From Lewinella sp. LCG006 (lineage in GTDB: Bacteria > Bacteroidota > Bacteroidia > Chitinophagales > Saprospiraceae): DNA of 64,000 nt. The position numbers and the translations under genes are program-made. Location of the stretch: positions 5,623,802 to 5,687,801 of the forward strand of contig NZ_CP160680.1 of NCBI RefSeq assembly GCF_040784935.1, in the 5' to 3' direction. Position 1 is the first letter of the stretch; every line of letters starts with the position of its first letter. Below the pieces are notes generated by a model. That model was not told the DNA's origin. It searched no databases and saw nothing but the letters and a program-made list of their open reading frames with translations. Below are positions 54,116-62,987 of the stretch, piece by piece.

Positions 54116-55534
54116 TCATTGTAGTTTTCTGATTTGTTCCAATAGCCATTGACGGGCGTTGATATTTTTAGTTTTCATAATTTCACGTTCTATTTTCAAC
54201 AACTGGTCGCGGTCTCTATCTTTTGATCTGTAGATTTTTTCCAGGAGGCGGACGAAGTTTTTGTATGCACTAAGGATATTTCCTGATAGTTCTTTCTCTC
54301 TGATTAACATGAGTTTATAAGAACTTGATAAACTAAGAAGTGCTTCGGTTTCGTCTTTTTCAAAGTAAATTTTCAAAAGCATAATCTTAGTGCCATGCTT
54401 ATAAAAAAGATCAGAGAAGTCTACTTTGTTCAAAAGTGCAAGTGCATCATCATATTGTTGTTGATGATACCTCAAGTCGGATAAATTGAAATACAAAGCA
54501 TCATCTCTGTAGGCTGCGGGCAGTTTTTCGGTGTAGTTGAGGATAAAGTCTTCGGTCCATTCGAATTGTTTCAACCCAAGACCGAGCTTAATGATGTTTT
54601 TATATATCCACGGAGATAGCTCTTCGTTAACGAGAAGATAGCCTTCGGTTAGGCCTTTTTGATACAGTTGCAATAGTTTATTGGCGTACTGTCTTTCCCC
54701 TTTGTTAATGGCATTAAGACAATAATTGATGGCGTAATAGTAAAGGTCGACGAGTTCCTGTTCTCCGACTTTACCTACAGCCTTTTCCAGGAAAGAATCA
54801 TATAAGTTGAAAAATGCTTCATTGGGTTCTTTTTTAGACAAGAGCTCAAACAAGCATTGGTAAGTCTTTGTGACAATATTATTATGATCGTCAATATTTT
54901 TAGACCTTGGATCTGTTGGCCAGGTAATTTGATAGTCGCTCCGGATAATTTCCGCTTGATTTAGAATGTTGCAATACAGTTTTAGCTTTGTTTGCACAAA
55001 ATACTGGTCTAAAGCATCATTTTGTTCCTTTAAATGAGGGTTTTCCTGTCTTAGGTTTTGCGCATTAAAAATGGCGTCTTCAATGGAAGCAATGGAATAT
55101 AAGTTATGGTAAGTCTCAGCATCGTTTTTCCCTTCTCTGGCAATGTTAGTTTTTAGTTTTTTTAATCGGTAAGTGTAACTTTTTATTAATTTCTTTTGCG
55201 CTAAAGCCTCAAGTACGAATGTCTCTTTTTTTTGTAGATGAGTTTCCAATACTTTCTGTCCTAAAAAATCTTCAATTAATTTAAGAAGATGGCTCATCAG
55301 GTATGCCATTTCTTTATTAGAAAAGGCAATGCCAGGAAAAAGGGCCTCCCAGACACCTTTCTGGTCTAAGTGACGATCAGGGAAGTTTTTCCTAGCCAAT
55401 TCCTTCAAATGTTGGGCTAATTTCGTTACTGCTTCCTGTTTGTTAAAATAGGGGGAGGCTACATAATCCAGTAATTCACGCCATTCTTCAGAAGTCAATG
55501 CTTTGCAAATGTCTATTAGCTTACTTTTTTTCAT
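54116..55534 (-). CDS. Large helical protein of unknown function
   Basis: The 472-residue protein is almost wholly alpha-helical, with no signal peptide, membrane segment or catalytic motif. It begins MKKSKLIDICKALTSEEWRE, then LLDYVASPYFNKQEAV, and contains many helix pairs of a TPR-like type (YYYAINYCLNAINKGERQYA, LYFNLSDLRYHQQQYDDALA). From memory, similar proteins are numerous in Saprospiraceae genomes, but I cannot verify this. It is divergently arranged with the dockerin-like T9SS gene, with a 172-bp gap containing TTGTTG-N23-TATTTTTA (55648-55684), a possible promoter for the plus strand. Confidence 0.75.
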   Translation of the reverse strand: MKKSKLIDICKALTSEEWRELLDYVASPYFNKQEAVTKLAQHLKELARKNFPDRHLDQKGVWEALFPGIAFSNKEMAYLMSHLLKLIEDFLGQKVLETHLQKKETFVLEALAQKKLIKSYTYRLKKLKTNIAREGKNDAETYHNLYSIASIEDAIFNAQNLRQENPHLKEQNDALDQYFVQTKLKLYCNILNQAEIIRSDYQITWPTDPRSKNIDDHNNIVTKTYQCLFELLSKKEPNEAFFNLYDSFLEKAVGKVGEQELVDLYYYAINYCLNAINKGERQYANKLLQLYQKGLTEGYLLVNEELSPWIYKNIIKLGLGLKQFEWTEDFILNYTEKLPAAYRDDALYFNLSDLRYHQQQYDDALALLNKVDFSDLFYKHGTKIMLLKIYFEKDETEALLSLSSSYKLMLIREKELSGNILSAYKNFVRLLEKIYRSKDRDRDQLLKIEREIMKTKNINARQWLLEQIRKLQ

Positions 55535-55706
55535 GGGTATTAAAGTATTTTGAAGTTGTATTTTTTGATAAATAAATATGTTAAATAATTGTAATTCAGT
55601 TTTTTATGGTTTTTTATAGAGTGTAAATTTATGAAAAAAGATCAATATTGTTGTTTTCTTACTGAGCAATTGCACCTATTTTTAGAGTATGAAATTGAAT
55701 TGTGAT

Positions 55707-56795
55707 ATGAATAGGAATCTTCACCTGATAGTATTGTTAGGTTTTTTTACGACTTACTTAACTGCTCAATCAACGGTTTTCCCTGGAGATGCCAATGCCA
55801 ACGGCATCGTAGATCAATACGATATTCCACAGATTGGTTATGCTATAGGGGCTATAGGGCCGGCGCGTATTCAGAATGATGATGCTTCCGTAGCACAGGC
55901 CATTCCTCAGTTTTGGGGGGATAATTTCCCCACGGGCTTAAATCTGATTCATGCTGATGCAGATGGCAATGGTGCCGTGAATATCTTTGATTTCTTTACC
56001 TGGGTGGAAAACTTTGGGATTATTCATGATTTTGTTACGCCCTTGGAATTGTCCCCTAATGAGATAGATGCTCCTTCGGCTATTCGCTGGAATAATGGGG
56101 CGGCCTTGTTACCAATGACCAGTAATGGAACCGCTGAGATACCTATTGATTTTATTATCGACAACCTTCAGCAAGTCAACGGTGCTGCATTCCGAATAAA
56201 ATATCACCCCCCCTGTTTTTCTTCCGTCAATTTTTCGTCGACCAACAATTGGCTCAAAGCAGATGGGAATGGTATAAGTTTGCAAAACACGGCTCCCGGT
56301 GAGATCAATATTGGAATGACTCGCTTGGGAAATAATCCTGTTAATGGTGGTGGCACGGGAGGCACACTCAGTATTATCATCATCAGTGATATGGTTGACC
56401 TCCTCGAGACGGCTCCCGACACCATGTCTACCTGGCTGAAAATTGAGGGTATGCAATTAATGGATGGTCATCTTGATCCTATTCCTATATCAGTAGATTC
56501 TTTCGAAATAAAACTCTACCGTCCTGGTGTCATTGCGGGAGCCAAGGAGCCACTCAATGAACTAGGCGCAAGACTCTATCCCAATCCTAGTAATGGCCCT
56601 TTTTCCGTCAGCGCAGCTCACCCTATTGAAGAACTTACTATTTTCGATGGCTTGGGAAGAGTTGTCTACTATGAGTACCTGCTAAGCCCTAGAAAGTCGT
56701 GGGAATTGCCGGAGTTGAATTTGGAAAAAGGGTATTACCATGTCAAAATCGAAGGCGCTCAGGGGATTTCTTTACTGAAACTTTTGCAGCAATAA
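55707..56795 (+). CDS. Secreted dockerin/cohesin-like protein, T9SS type A sorting domain
   Basis: From ATG 55707 the 362-residue product has a signal peptide (LHLIVLLGFFTTYLTAQ). Two EF-hand-like dockerin segments follow (GDANANGIVDQYDI and HADADGNGAVNIFDF), then a beta domain (about 125-260) resembling cohesin-like modules (NGAAFRIKYHPPCF, GEINIGMTRLGNNPVNGGGT). A type A T9SS sorting domain ends it (LYPNPSNGPFSV...LEKGYYHVKIEGAQGISLLKLL). Ca2+ binding by the dockerin segments is predicted from the D.N.NG..D pattern. It may assemble with other surface proteins. A perfect hairpin follows, and then a second T9SS gene. Confidence 0.87.
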   Translation: MNRNLHLIVLLGFFTTYLTAQSTVFPGDANANGIVDQYDIPQIGYAIGAIGPARIQNDDASVAQAIPQFWGDNFPTGLNLIHADADGNGAVNIFDFFTWVENFGIIHDFVTPLELSPNEIDAPSAIRWNNGAALLPMTSNGTAEIPIDFIIDNLQQVNGAAFRIKYHPPCFSSVNFSSTNNWLKADGNGISLQNTAPGEINIGMTRLGNNPVNGGGTGGTLSIIIISDMVDLLETAPDTMSTWLKIEGMQLMDGHLDPIPISVDSFEIKLYRPGVIAGAKEPLNELGARLYPNPSNGPFSVSAAHPIEELTIFDGLGRVVYYEYLLSPRKSWELPELNLEKGYYHVKIEGAQGISLLKLLQQ

Positions 56796-56826
56796 ACGGA
56801 ACAAAAGCACCAACTTTATAAAAAAA

Positions 56827-56847
56827 GGTCAGGATAAAATCCTGACC
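56827..56847. terminator. Hairpin between the two T9SS genes
   Basis: GGTCAGGAT-AAA-ATCCTGACC is a perfect 9-bp stem. On the plus strand only a weak T-tract follows, but an A-run precedes it, so it would be a better terminator for minus-strand transcripts. It may still attenuate between the genes at 55707 and 56900. Confidence 0.5.
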
Positions 56848-56899
56848 CTCTGGTTTCCTAAAAAACCATTTAATAACTATAATTCAAAATTAACTAATT

Positions 56900-59800
56900 A
56901 TGAACAAACATTTCCTATTGGGACTGGTCTTTCTGCTTTTTGGCAGCTTGCTTGGTGCCCAGGTTACAATTTTTGGCCAGGTGAGTTTTGGGCAAGAAGA
57001 TGGCCCAATCATCCCGAACTGGCCAGTTGAAATATTTTTTGCCAACGGCAATGAAGCTGCTACAACAACCACTGCTGACGATGGCTCCTACGAGGTCACC
57101 TTAGGCGTGACCTTCAATGTGGCAGAAGAGTTGGAAGTGAGAACGCTGGATATTTGCAACGGTGATTATATCTCCACGGCTTTTGAGGCTGTACCTAACG
57201 AGGTGGAGTACCAGGTCAATTTGATTATTTGTAGCGGTATCGACCCCCCGCCACCCACTGATTGTGAACCTTATTTCTATTATGAGCAAGTACCTTCCGA
57301 CGAAGGTTTTGCCGTTCATTTCTTTGATATCTCTCACCCCGGAGAGGAAGGCATTACTTCCTGGACCTGGGATTTTGGTGACGGCAGCACCAGCAACGAA
57401 CAGAACCCTGTCCATATTTATACAACAGAGGGCTTCTACGAAGTAGTGCTTACCATTTCTGGAGAAGACTGCGAAGCTACGATTGTTCAGTTAGTAACGG
57501 TCCACAACCAAGGCAATTGTAATTGCCCTACGGATGAGTATGATCCTGTCTGTGTGTTTACGCCAAGTGGCACAGTACTAGAATTTGTGAGCCCATGCTT
57601 TGCGGAATGTGCAGGTTATGGTCCTGACATATATACCTCTTGTAATGGCAATGAATGTGGTTGTCCTGAATTCTACGCACCCGTATGTGTTACTGGCCCG
57701 GATGGTACGACCATCCAGTTTCAGAATCACTGTTTCGCAGAGTGTGAAGGCTATGGCCCTGATCATTGGCTGGATTGTGACGACACTTGCAACTGCCCAG
57801 AGGACCTTTATGAACCAGTTTGTGTCCATACTCCTTTTGGTGGATTTGTTGAATTCCCTAATGCTTGCTTTGCCGAATGCGCTGGTTTTGAACCCGGCCA
57901 GTACCAGTCTTGCGACGGCGGCTGCGAATGTCCCGAATTTTACGACCCCGTATGTGTAACACTCGACGATGGCACGGTACTCACTTTCAGCAATTTCTGC
58001 TTTGCCCAGTGCGAAGGCTATGGCCCAGAAGACTGGACGTCTTGCGATGACGAGTGTGGCTGTGAAGAAGGTGGAGACGGAATCTGCGTAGCCACACCAT
58101 TTGGTATCCTAAGCTTCCCCAACGCTTGCCAGGCAGAATGTGCAGGCTTTGGCCCTGATAGCTGGTTAGACGAATGCCCAGAGGACTGTATCTGTGACGA
58201 TGAGTGGGCACCCGTATGTGTAGCTTTGGAAGATGGGCAGATCATTACTTTCGGCAATGCATGTGAGGCAGCTTGCTTTGGTTTCAGTGAAGCCGACTTT
58301 GTAGAATGTGCAGAAAACTGCGTTTGCCCACAAGTCTATGCACCGGTGTGTGTATCAGATCCAGCTACCGGCGAAATTATAGAATTCGTCAACGCTTGTT
58401 ACGCCGAATGCGAAGGTTATGGCCCTGATCAGTATGAAAACTGTAATGACACTTGCGATTGTCCGGCTATCTGGGATCCTGTATGTGTCAATGGATTTGC
58501 GGGTCTTATTACTTTCCCCAATGCATGTGTCGCTGAATGCGAAGGGTTTACGCCTGACCAGTTTGTGGATTGTGAAGAGGATTGTAATTGTTATCATCTT
58601 TGGGATCCCGTTTGTGTAGCAACACCCAGCGGTGAAATAATCACCTTCGCCAACGCTTGTTATGCCGAATGCGAAGGATTCACGCCTGATCAGTTTGTGG
58701 ATTGTGGCGAAGACTGTAATTGCGATGATTTCTACCTTCCGGTATGTGTAATTGATCCGGTCACTGGAGAGTTCTTGCAATTTGACAATCCATGTCTTGC
58801 TATCTGTGCAGGTTATGGAGCCGACCATATCTTCCCTTGTGACAATGGCAATGAGTGTTACGCCAATTTCAGCTACCTGTTTTATGATGATGCGGAACTG
58901 GGTCACAGAGTAACCTTTACCGATGAATCCTTTACACTAGATCCTATTACTTCTTGGTTCTGGGACTTTGGCGATGGGGCAACCTCCACCGAACAAAACC
59001 CTGAACATATCTACGAGGAAGCGGGTGTTTATGATGTTACGCTAGTGATTGAAACTGCCGAATGTGGCACGCTGACGGTTACTTACCACCTCTGTGTTGG
59101 TGATGGCGGAGGCGTTGGTGGCCCTGCTTGTCAAAGCTTCTTCTTCTTTGAGCAACCGAATACAGATGATCTTCTGAGCTTCCAGTTCATCGATTTCTCA
59201 CTCGGAGATATCAATGCCTGGATCTGGGACTTTGGTGATGGGACTACTTCAACAGAACCGAATCCTACTCACACTTACGCTACGGAAGGTTTCTATGTGG
59301 TCAGCCTGACGGTCATCAGTGATGATTGTGAAAGCAGTATTCAAATTGGTGTTACCGCAGGTTCCAATGTTTGGTACGGTGACCTGGAGTGTCGTGCTTG
59401 GTTCTTACCCATCCTCAATCCAGCGACTTTAGAGGTCTACTTCATCAATTTGTCTAGTCCAGATGCTGTCCAGTTTGAGTGGGATTTTGGCGATGGCAAT
59501 ACAAGCACGGATCCGCTTGCTTTCCATGGCTATGAAGCAGCTGGTATTTATACCGTCACCCTGACTACGACCTCGGCTGATGGCTGTACTAATACCTTCT
59601 CCGTTACGATTAACTTGAGCGGAGAAGAGGATGGATTTACCAGTAATCCTGTATTCTCTCTGGTGAGCAGCACAGAAGAGCCAACCACATTAAAGGCCCT
59701 AAGTGCAGCACCTAATCCTACTACTGATTTTGTTCAGCTCACTTGGGAGACCTCGAAGGCTGGTGATTACAGCTGGCAATTATTTGATCTCAATGGTAAA

Positions 59801-59941
59801 CTGTTGCAGCAGCAATCCCTCCGTTCAGTGGGCGGACTCCATCAGGTAAACCTCGATTTGTCTCGCCAACCAGCAGGAATATACCTGTTCCGTTTGCAAA
59901 CATCAGAGGGACAACAAACTTTGCGCTTAAGCAAGTTGTAG
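56900..59941 (+). CDS. T9SS-secreted protein with ten Kazal-like domains and PKD domains
   Basis: The 1013-residue acidic protein has a signal peptide (1-20). A carboxypeptidase-regulatory-like domain follows (about 21-110), then a PKD domain (about 120-200, WTWDFGDGSTSNEQNPVHIY). Ten consecutive Cys-rich modules of about 44 residues each span about 207-647. Each has the spacing of Kazal protease inhibitors: C.C......Y.PVCV....G....F.N.C.AEC.G(Y/F)......C, six cysteines each. Three more PKD domains (about 655-915) and a type A T9SS sorting domain (about 925-1013, APNPTTDFVQL...LRLSKL) complete it. Kazal domains inhibit serine proteases; here the residue before PVC is not Gly, and predicted P1 residues are mainly acidic. 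Structural or binding roles remain possible. A strong terminator follows. Confidence 0.88.
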   Translation: MNKHFLLGLVFLLFGSLLGAQVTIFGQVSFGQEDGPIIPNWPVEIFFANGNEAATTTTADDGSYEVTLGVTFNVAEELEVRTLDICNGDYISTAFEAVPNEVEYQVNLIICSGIDPPPPTDCEPYFYYEQVPSDEGFAVHFFDISHPGEEGITSWTWDFGDGSTSNEQNPVHIYTTEGFYEVVLTISGEDCEATIVQLVTVHNQGNCNCPTDEYDPVCVFTPSGTVLEFVSPCFAECAGYGPDIYTSCNGNECGCPEFYAPVCVTGPDGTTIQFQNHCFAECEGYGPDHWLDCDDTCNCPEDLYEPVCVHTPFGGFVEFPNACFAECAGFEPGQYQSCDGGCECPEFYDPVCVTLDDGTVLTFSNFCFAQCEGYGPEDWTSCDDECGCEEGGDGICVATPFGILSFPNACQAECAGFGPDSWLDECPEDCICDDEWAPVCVALEDGQIITFGNACEAACFGFSEADFVECAENCVCPQVYAPVCVSDPATGEIIEFVNACYAECEGYGPDQYENCNDTCDCPAIWDPVCVNGFAGLITFPNACVAECEGFTPDQFVDCEEDCNCYHLWDPVCVATPSGEIITFANACYAECEGFTPDQFVDCGEDCNCDDFYLPVCVIDPVTGEFLQFDNPCLAICAGYGADHIFPCDNGNECYANFSYLFYDDAELGHRVTFTDESFTLDPITSWFWDFGDGATSTEQNPEHIYEEAGVYDVTLVIETAECGTLTVTYHLCVGDGGGVGGPACQSFFFFEQPNTDDLLSFQFIDFSLGDINAWIWDFGDGTTSTEPNPTHTYATEGFYVVSLTVISDDCESSIQIGVTAGSNVWYGDLECRAWFLPILNPATLEVYFINLSSPDAVQFEWDFGDGNTSTDPLAFHGYEAAGIYTVTLTTTSADGCTNTFSVTINLSGEEDGFTSNPVFSLVSSTEEPTTLKALSAAPNPTTDFVQLTWETSKAGDYSWQLFDLNGKLLQQQSLRSVGGLHQVNLDLSRQPAGIYLFRLQTSEGQQTLRLSKL

Positions 59942-59977
59942 TCTACTACTGAAATAATAAGTTTTTCAGCTTTTTGG

Positions 59978-60017
59978 GCAGGGTCAGTAATCAGTACTGG
60001 CCCTGCTTTTTATTTTT
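59978..60017 (+). terminator. Rho-independent terminator after the Kazal-repeat gene
   Basis: A 12-bp stem GCAGGGTCAGTA (59978-59989) pairs with TACTGGCCCTGC (59995-60006), with one G-T pair. It is followed by T5-A-T6. It separates the T9SS gene from the kinase gene. Confidence 0.92.
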
Positions 60018-60113
60018 TACTGGAATTCCCTTAGTTTTAAGCAGACAGAAAAAAGGAGGTTTTTGCTTCCCATGATGTTATCTTAGCTTGACTAAGCCTG
60101 TTTTTACTAAACA

Positions 60114-62096
60114 ATGGATGCTTCGGTGAGAAAAATAAGGATCATACTAGGAATTGTCTTTTCATTACAAATGTCTTATCAGACAGTTGCTGCCCCTTTT
60201 CCGCTAGATAGTTTACGTCAGCAAGCAGAAAACAGCACCTCTTGGGAGTTGAAAAGAGATGCGTTATTGTTGCTTACCGATCACTATCAGATGTATAATA
60301 GTGATAGTGTTTTTTATTTTACAAGCATGCTGGGAAATATTGGTCAGGAGCATGATGATCCTGCATCCCTCATGCACGTTTGCCTGATTCTTGGTCGCAC
60401 CCACAACGCTAAGGGTGAATTACTTGAAGCGCGAAAAGACTTCTATGAAGGCTTGTACCTGGCTAAAAAGCACAACCTATCAAAAGGTATCGCTTGGGCC
60501 AGCCTTAATTTAGGCCTCAATCACGGGAGAGGTTTTGAATTAGATTCCGCTTTCTACTACATCCAGGAAGCAGAAAAGCACTTTATCAAAACCAATCTGG
60601 AAGAGGAGATTTGGCGCTGTTACTTAGGGTTTGCCACAATCAATAAAGAACGACGTGATCTTCCTGCAGCAGATGCGAACTTTCGCAAAGCCATTGCATT
60701 GTATCCCGATAATGCTCCCAGTGCCAACCGGGGCTTTTTGCTCTATCGTGCCTTCGCTTATGCGGCACAATTCCGTCGCTTTGAGTTGCTCCGTGATGTA
60801 CGCACGATGTGGGATGAGTACAAAGGCTCCAAAAAATTTAGCGCTTCGTTGCTCGAAAAACCCGAACACATCGCCCTTTATTCCCTGATTGCTGGCGATG
60901 AAATTGATATGGTCAAGGTTATTTATGACGCTATTGACTATTACAAAGACTCCGACCGGCCACATCGTTTGGCTTGGTGTTATCACGATCTCGGCGAAAT
61001 TTATTATAACGAACGGAATTATAGCTTGTCCAAAGAAGCCTATGAAATGGCAGATGTCTTGTATACCAATGCAGGCTTTTCCTCTTATATTGTTTTTATC
61101 AGGAAACGGTTGGCAGAGCTCTATCAACGCGAAGGAGACTATGTCAAGGCTTTGGAATACACCAACGCCAGTTACCGGGTACTCGATAGTTTGAAAAACG
61201 AAGAGTCAGAACGTAATCTCCGCCAGTTTGAGGTGCAGTATGAGACCGAAAAGAAAGAACAGGCATTAATCATCAACCAATTGGAGCTGAGGCAGAAAAC
61301 CCAGGAACGTAACATTTGGCTGGGAAGCTCTGTTTTTTTAGCACTCTTAGGCTTACTCGTTTTTGGCGGCTTACGCCAAAGATTGCGCCAAAGGGAATTG
61401 CTGGCGAATCAGGAAGCGGCGATCCAGGAGCAACGTATCCAGCAGCTAGAGCAAGAAAAGACCTTGCTGGCCATGTCCTCCATGATTGAAGGGCAAGAGC
61501 AGGAGCGCCAACGTATCGCCAAGGATTTACACGATGGCATGGGGGGCTTGCTCACTACGATTAAAGCGCACTATAGTACCTTGGTCAGCCATTTTCCAAT
61601 AGAGGAAGCCACGGCGAAGATAGCTCCCATGACCGGAGAACTCATTGATCGTGCTTGTACGGAAGTGCGTAGGATTTCTCAAAACATGATGCCAGCTGCA
61701 CTTTTGTATTCTGGCCTGAGTGGTGCCTTAGAAGATCTGGCTGTTCAGGTAAGAACCAATGGCTTGGAGTGCACCTTGGAAATAGTAGGCCCCATTGACA
61801 AGATTGATGAAATCAGAACGATTGCTCTTTATCGCGTCATGCAGGAAGCGGTCAATAATATTTTGAAACATGCCCAAGCAAGCCATGTCTTGCTGCAAGT
61901 TATTGTACATCAAGAGGTCGTGAATGCTACCATTGAGGATGATGGTTCTGGTTTTGAAACAGAGGAAGGCATCCAAAAGCAATCACTTGGTTTGAAGAGC
62001 ATGGATTCCAGAGTGCGTTACCTGAAAGGAAATTGTGATATTGATAGTGTCCCTGGAGAAGGAACAACCATTTCTTTACAATTTCCGTTGAGCTAA
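60114..62096 (+). CDS. NarL-type sensor histidine kinase with TPR domain
   Basis: The 660-residue kinase has a signal-like N-terminus (IRIILGIVFSLQMSYQTVAA), a long periplasmic TPR-like helical region (about 30-370, SLMHVCLILGRTHNAKGELL), a coiled coil and membrane segment at about 400-420 (WLGSSVFLALLGLLVFGGL). A cytoplasmic HisKA_3 domain follows with the phospho-acceptor His473 (ERQRIAKDLHDGMGGLLTTI), and an HATPase_c domain with ALYRVMQEAVNNILKHAQAS, DDGSGFE and GLKSMDSRVRYLKGN. A LuxR-type response regulator is encoded 240 bp downstream, the expected partner. The TPR sensor is typical for Bacteroidota; the signal is unknown. Confidence 0.95.
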   Translation: MDASVRKIRIILGIVFSLQMSYQTVAAPFPLDSLRQQAENSTSWELKRDALLLLTDHYQMYNSDSVFYFTSMLGNIGQEHDDPASLMHVCLILGRTHNAKGELLEARKDFYEGLYLAKKHNLSKGIAWASLNLGLNHGRGFELDSAFYYIQEAEKHFIKTNLEEEIWRCYLGFATINKERRDLPAADANFRKAIALYPDNAPSANRGFLLYRAFAYAAQFRRFELLRDVRTMWDEYKGSKKFSASLLEKPEHIALYSLIAGDEIDMVKVIYDAIDYYKDSDRPHRLAWCYHDLGEIYYNERNYSLSKEAYEMADVLYTNAGFSSYIVFIRKRLAELYQREGDYVKALEYTNASYRVLDSLKNEESERNLRQFEVQYETEKKEQALIINQLELRQKTQERNIWLGSSVFLALLGLLVFGGLRQRLRQRELLANQEAAIQEQRIQQLEQEKTLLAMSSMIEGQEQERQRIAKDLHDGMGGLLTTIKAHYSTLVSHFPIEEATAKIAPMTGELIDRACTEVRRISQNMMPAALLYSGLSGALEDLAVQVRTNGLECTLEIVGPIDKIDEIRTIALYRVMQEAVNNILKHAQASHVLLQVIVHQEVVNATIEDDGSGFETEEGIQKQSLGLKSMDSRVRYLKGNCDIDSVPGEGTTISLQFPLS

Positions 62097-62278
62097 GCCT
62101 CTATGAATTCCAGTAGTTTTGTTTTTTCTGAATTCTGACTTCTTTTTAGCTAGGGTAAACGATTTTTGTAAGGTTTCAAGCGTATTTCTATTTTGGTCCC
62201 AAAATTGTACCAGTAGAACCCTATGATGTCAGCAACAGCTCTAAAAGACAAGGCTACCAATTAATAGAGCATTCGATT

Positions 62279-62302
62279 TCCGGTGAGGTTTTTCTCACCG
62301 GA
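62279..62302 (+). other. Hairpin in the kinase-regulator intergenic region
   Basis: TCCGGTGAG (62279-62287) and CTCACCGGA (62294-62302) form a perfect 9-bp stem with a loop of six bases. It lies 35 bases before the regulator ATG. No T-run follows. It may be a leader structure of the regulator mRNA or a weak terminator. Confidence 0.5.
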
Positions 62303-62336
62303 TTTCAAAACCCTGTTCTAAACAAAAAAATATACC

Positions 62337-62978
62337 ATGATTAGACTCCTTATCGCCGATGATCATCAGTTGGTAATCGATGGTATAAAATTGATGCTTT
62401 CCAGCGAAACTGATATCGAATGTGCTGGTGAAGCTAACGATGGTCAGTCGGCACTTGATTTGTTGACAAAGGGAGCCTTTGATTTGGTATTACTAGACAT
62501 CAATATGCCAGGTATGAACGGCCTGGAAGCTTGTAAACACATCAGTAAAACCTATCCGGATGTGAAAATTTTGGTCTTGTCAATGCTCAAAGAAGCTAGT
62601 TTGATCAAAATGATGCTCAAAAATGGAGCCAATGGATATTTGCTCAAAAATGCCGGGAAAGCAGAAGTGCTGAGAGCAATCAGAGCCGTCAATGCCGGAC
62701 AAAAATATTACAGCTCCGAAGTAGCTGACATTGTCATGGCCAGTTTAGGTGGCAGAGCTGAAAAAGTCAATAAATCTCCTTTTCCTCAACTATCGCGCAG
62801 AGAAAAACAGGTGCTACAACTCATTGTCGACGAATTCACCACCGGTGAAATCGCCGACAAGTTGAAAATTAGTTTTGGTACCGTAGAAACACATCGCCGA
62901 AATCTGCTTATCAAACTAGGTGCACGCAACACGGCTGGCTTGGTGCGTATTGGTATTGAGTACGGTTTGTTAGAGTAA
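62337..62978 (+). CDS. NarL/LuxR-family response regulator
   Basis: The 213-residue regulator has a receiver domain (1 to about 120) with acidic pocket Asp8/Asp9, phospho-acceptor Asp54 (LLDINMPGMNG), the switch residues in ILVLSMLKE and Lys in YLLKNAGKAE, and a LuxR-type helix-turn-helix (LSRREKQVLQLIVDEFTTGE, then IADKLKISFGTVETHRRNLL). Phosphorylation by the kinase encoded at 60114 should alter DNA binding. Its targets are not visible. The next gene converges with only 9 bp between the stops. Confidence 0.96.
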   Translation: MIRLLIADDHQLVIDGIKLMLSSETDIECAGEANDGQSALDLLTKGAFDLVLLDINMPGMNGLEACKHISKTYPDVKILVLSMLKEASLIKMMLKNGANGYLLKNAGKAEVLRAIRAVNAGQKYYSSEVADIVMASLGGRAEKVNKSPFPQLSRREKQVLQLIVDEFTTGEIADKLKISFGTVETHRRNLLIKLGARNTAGLVRIGIEYGLLE

Positions 62979-62987
62979 GGGACTTGT

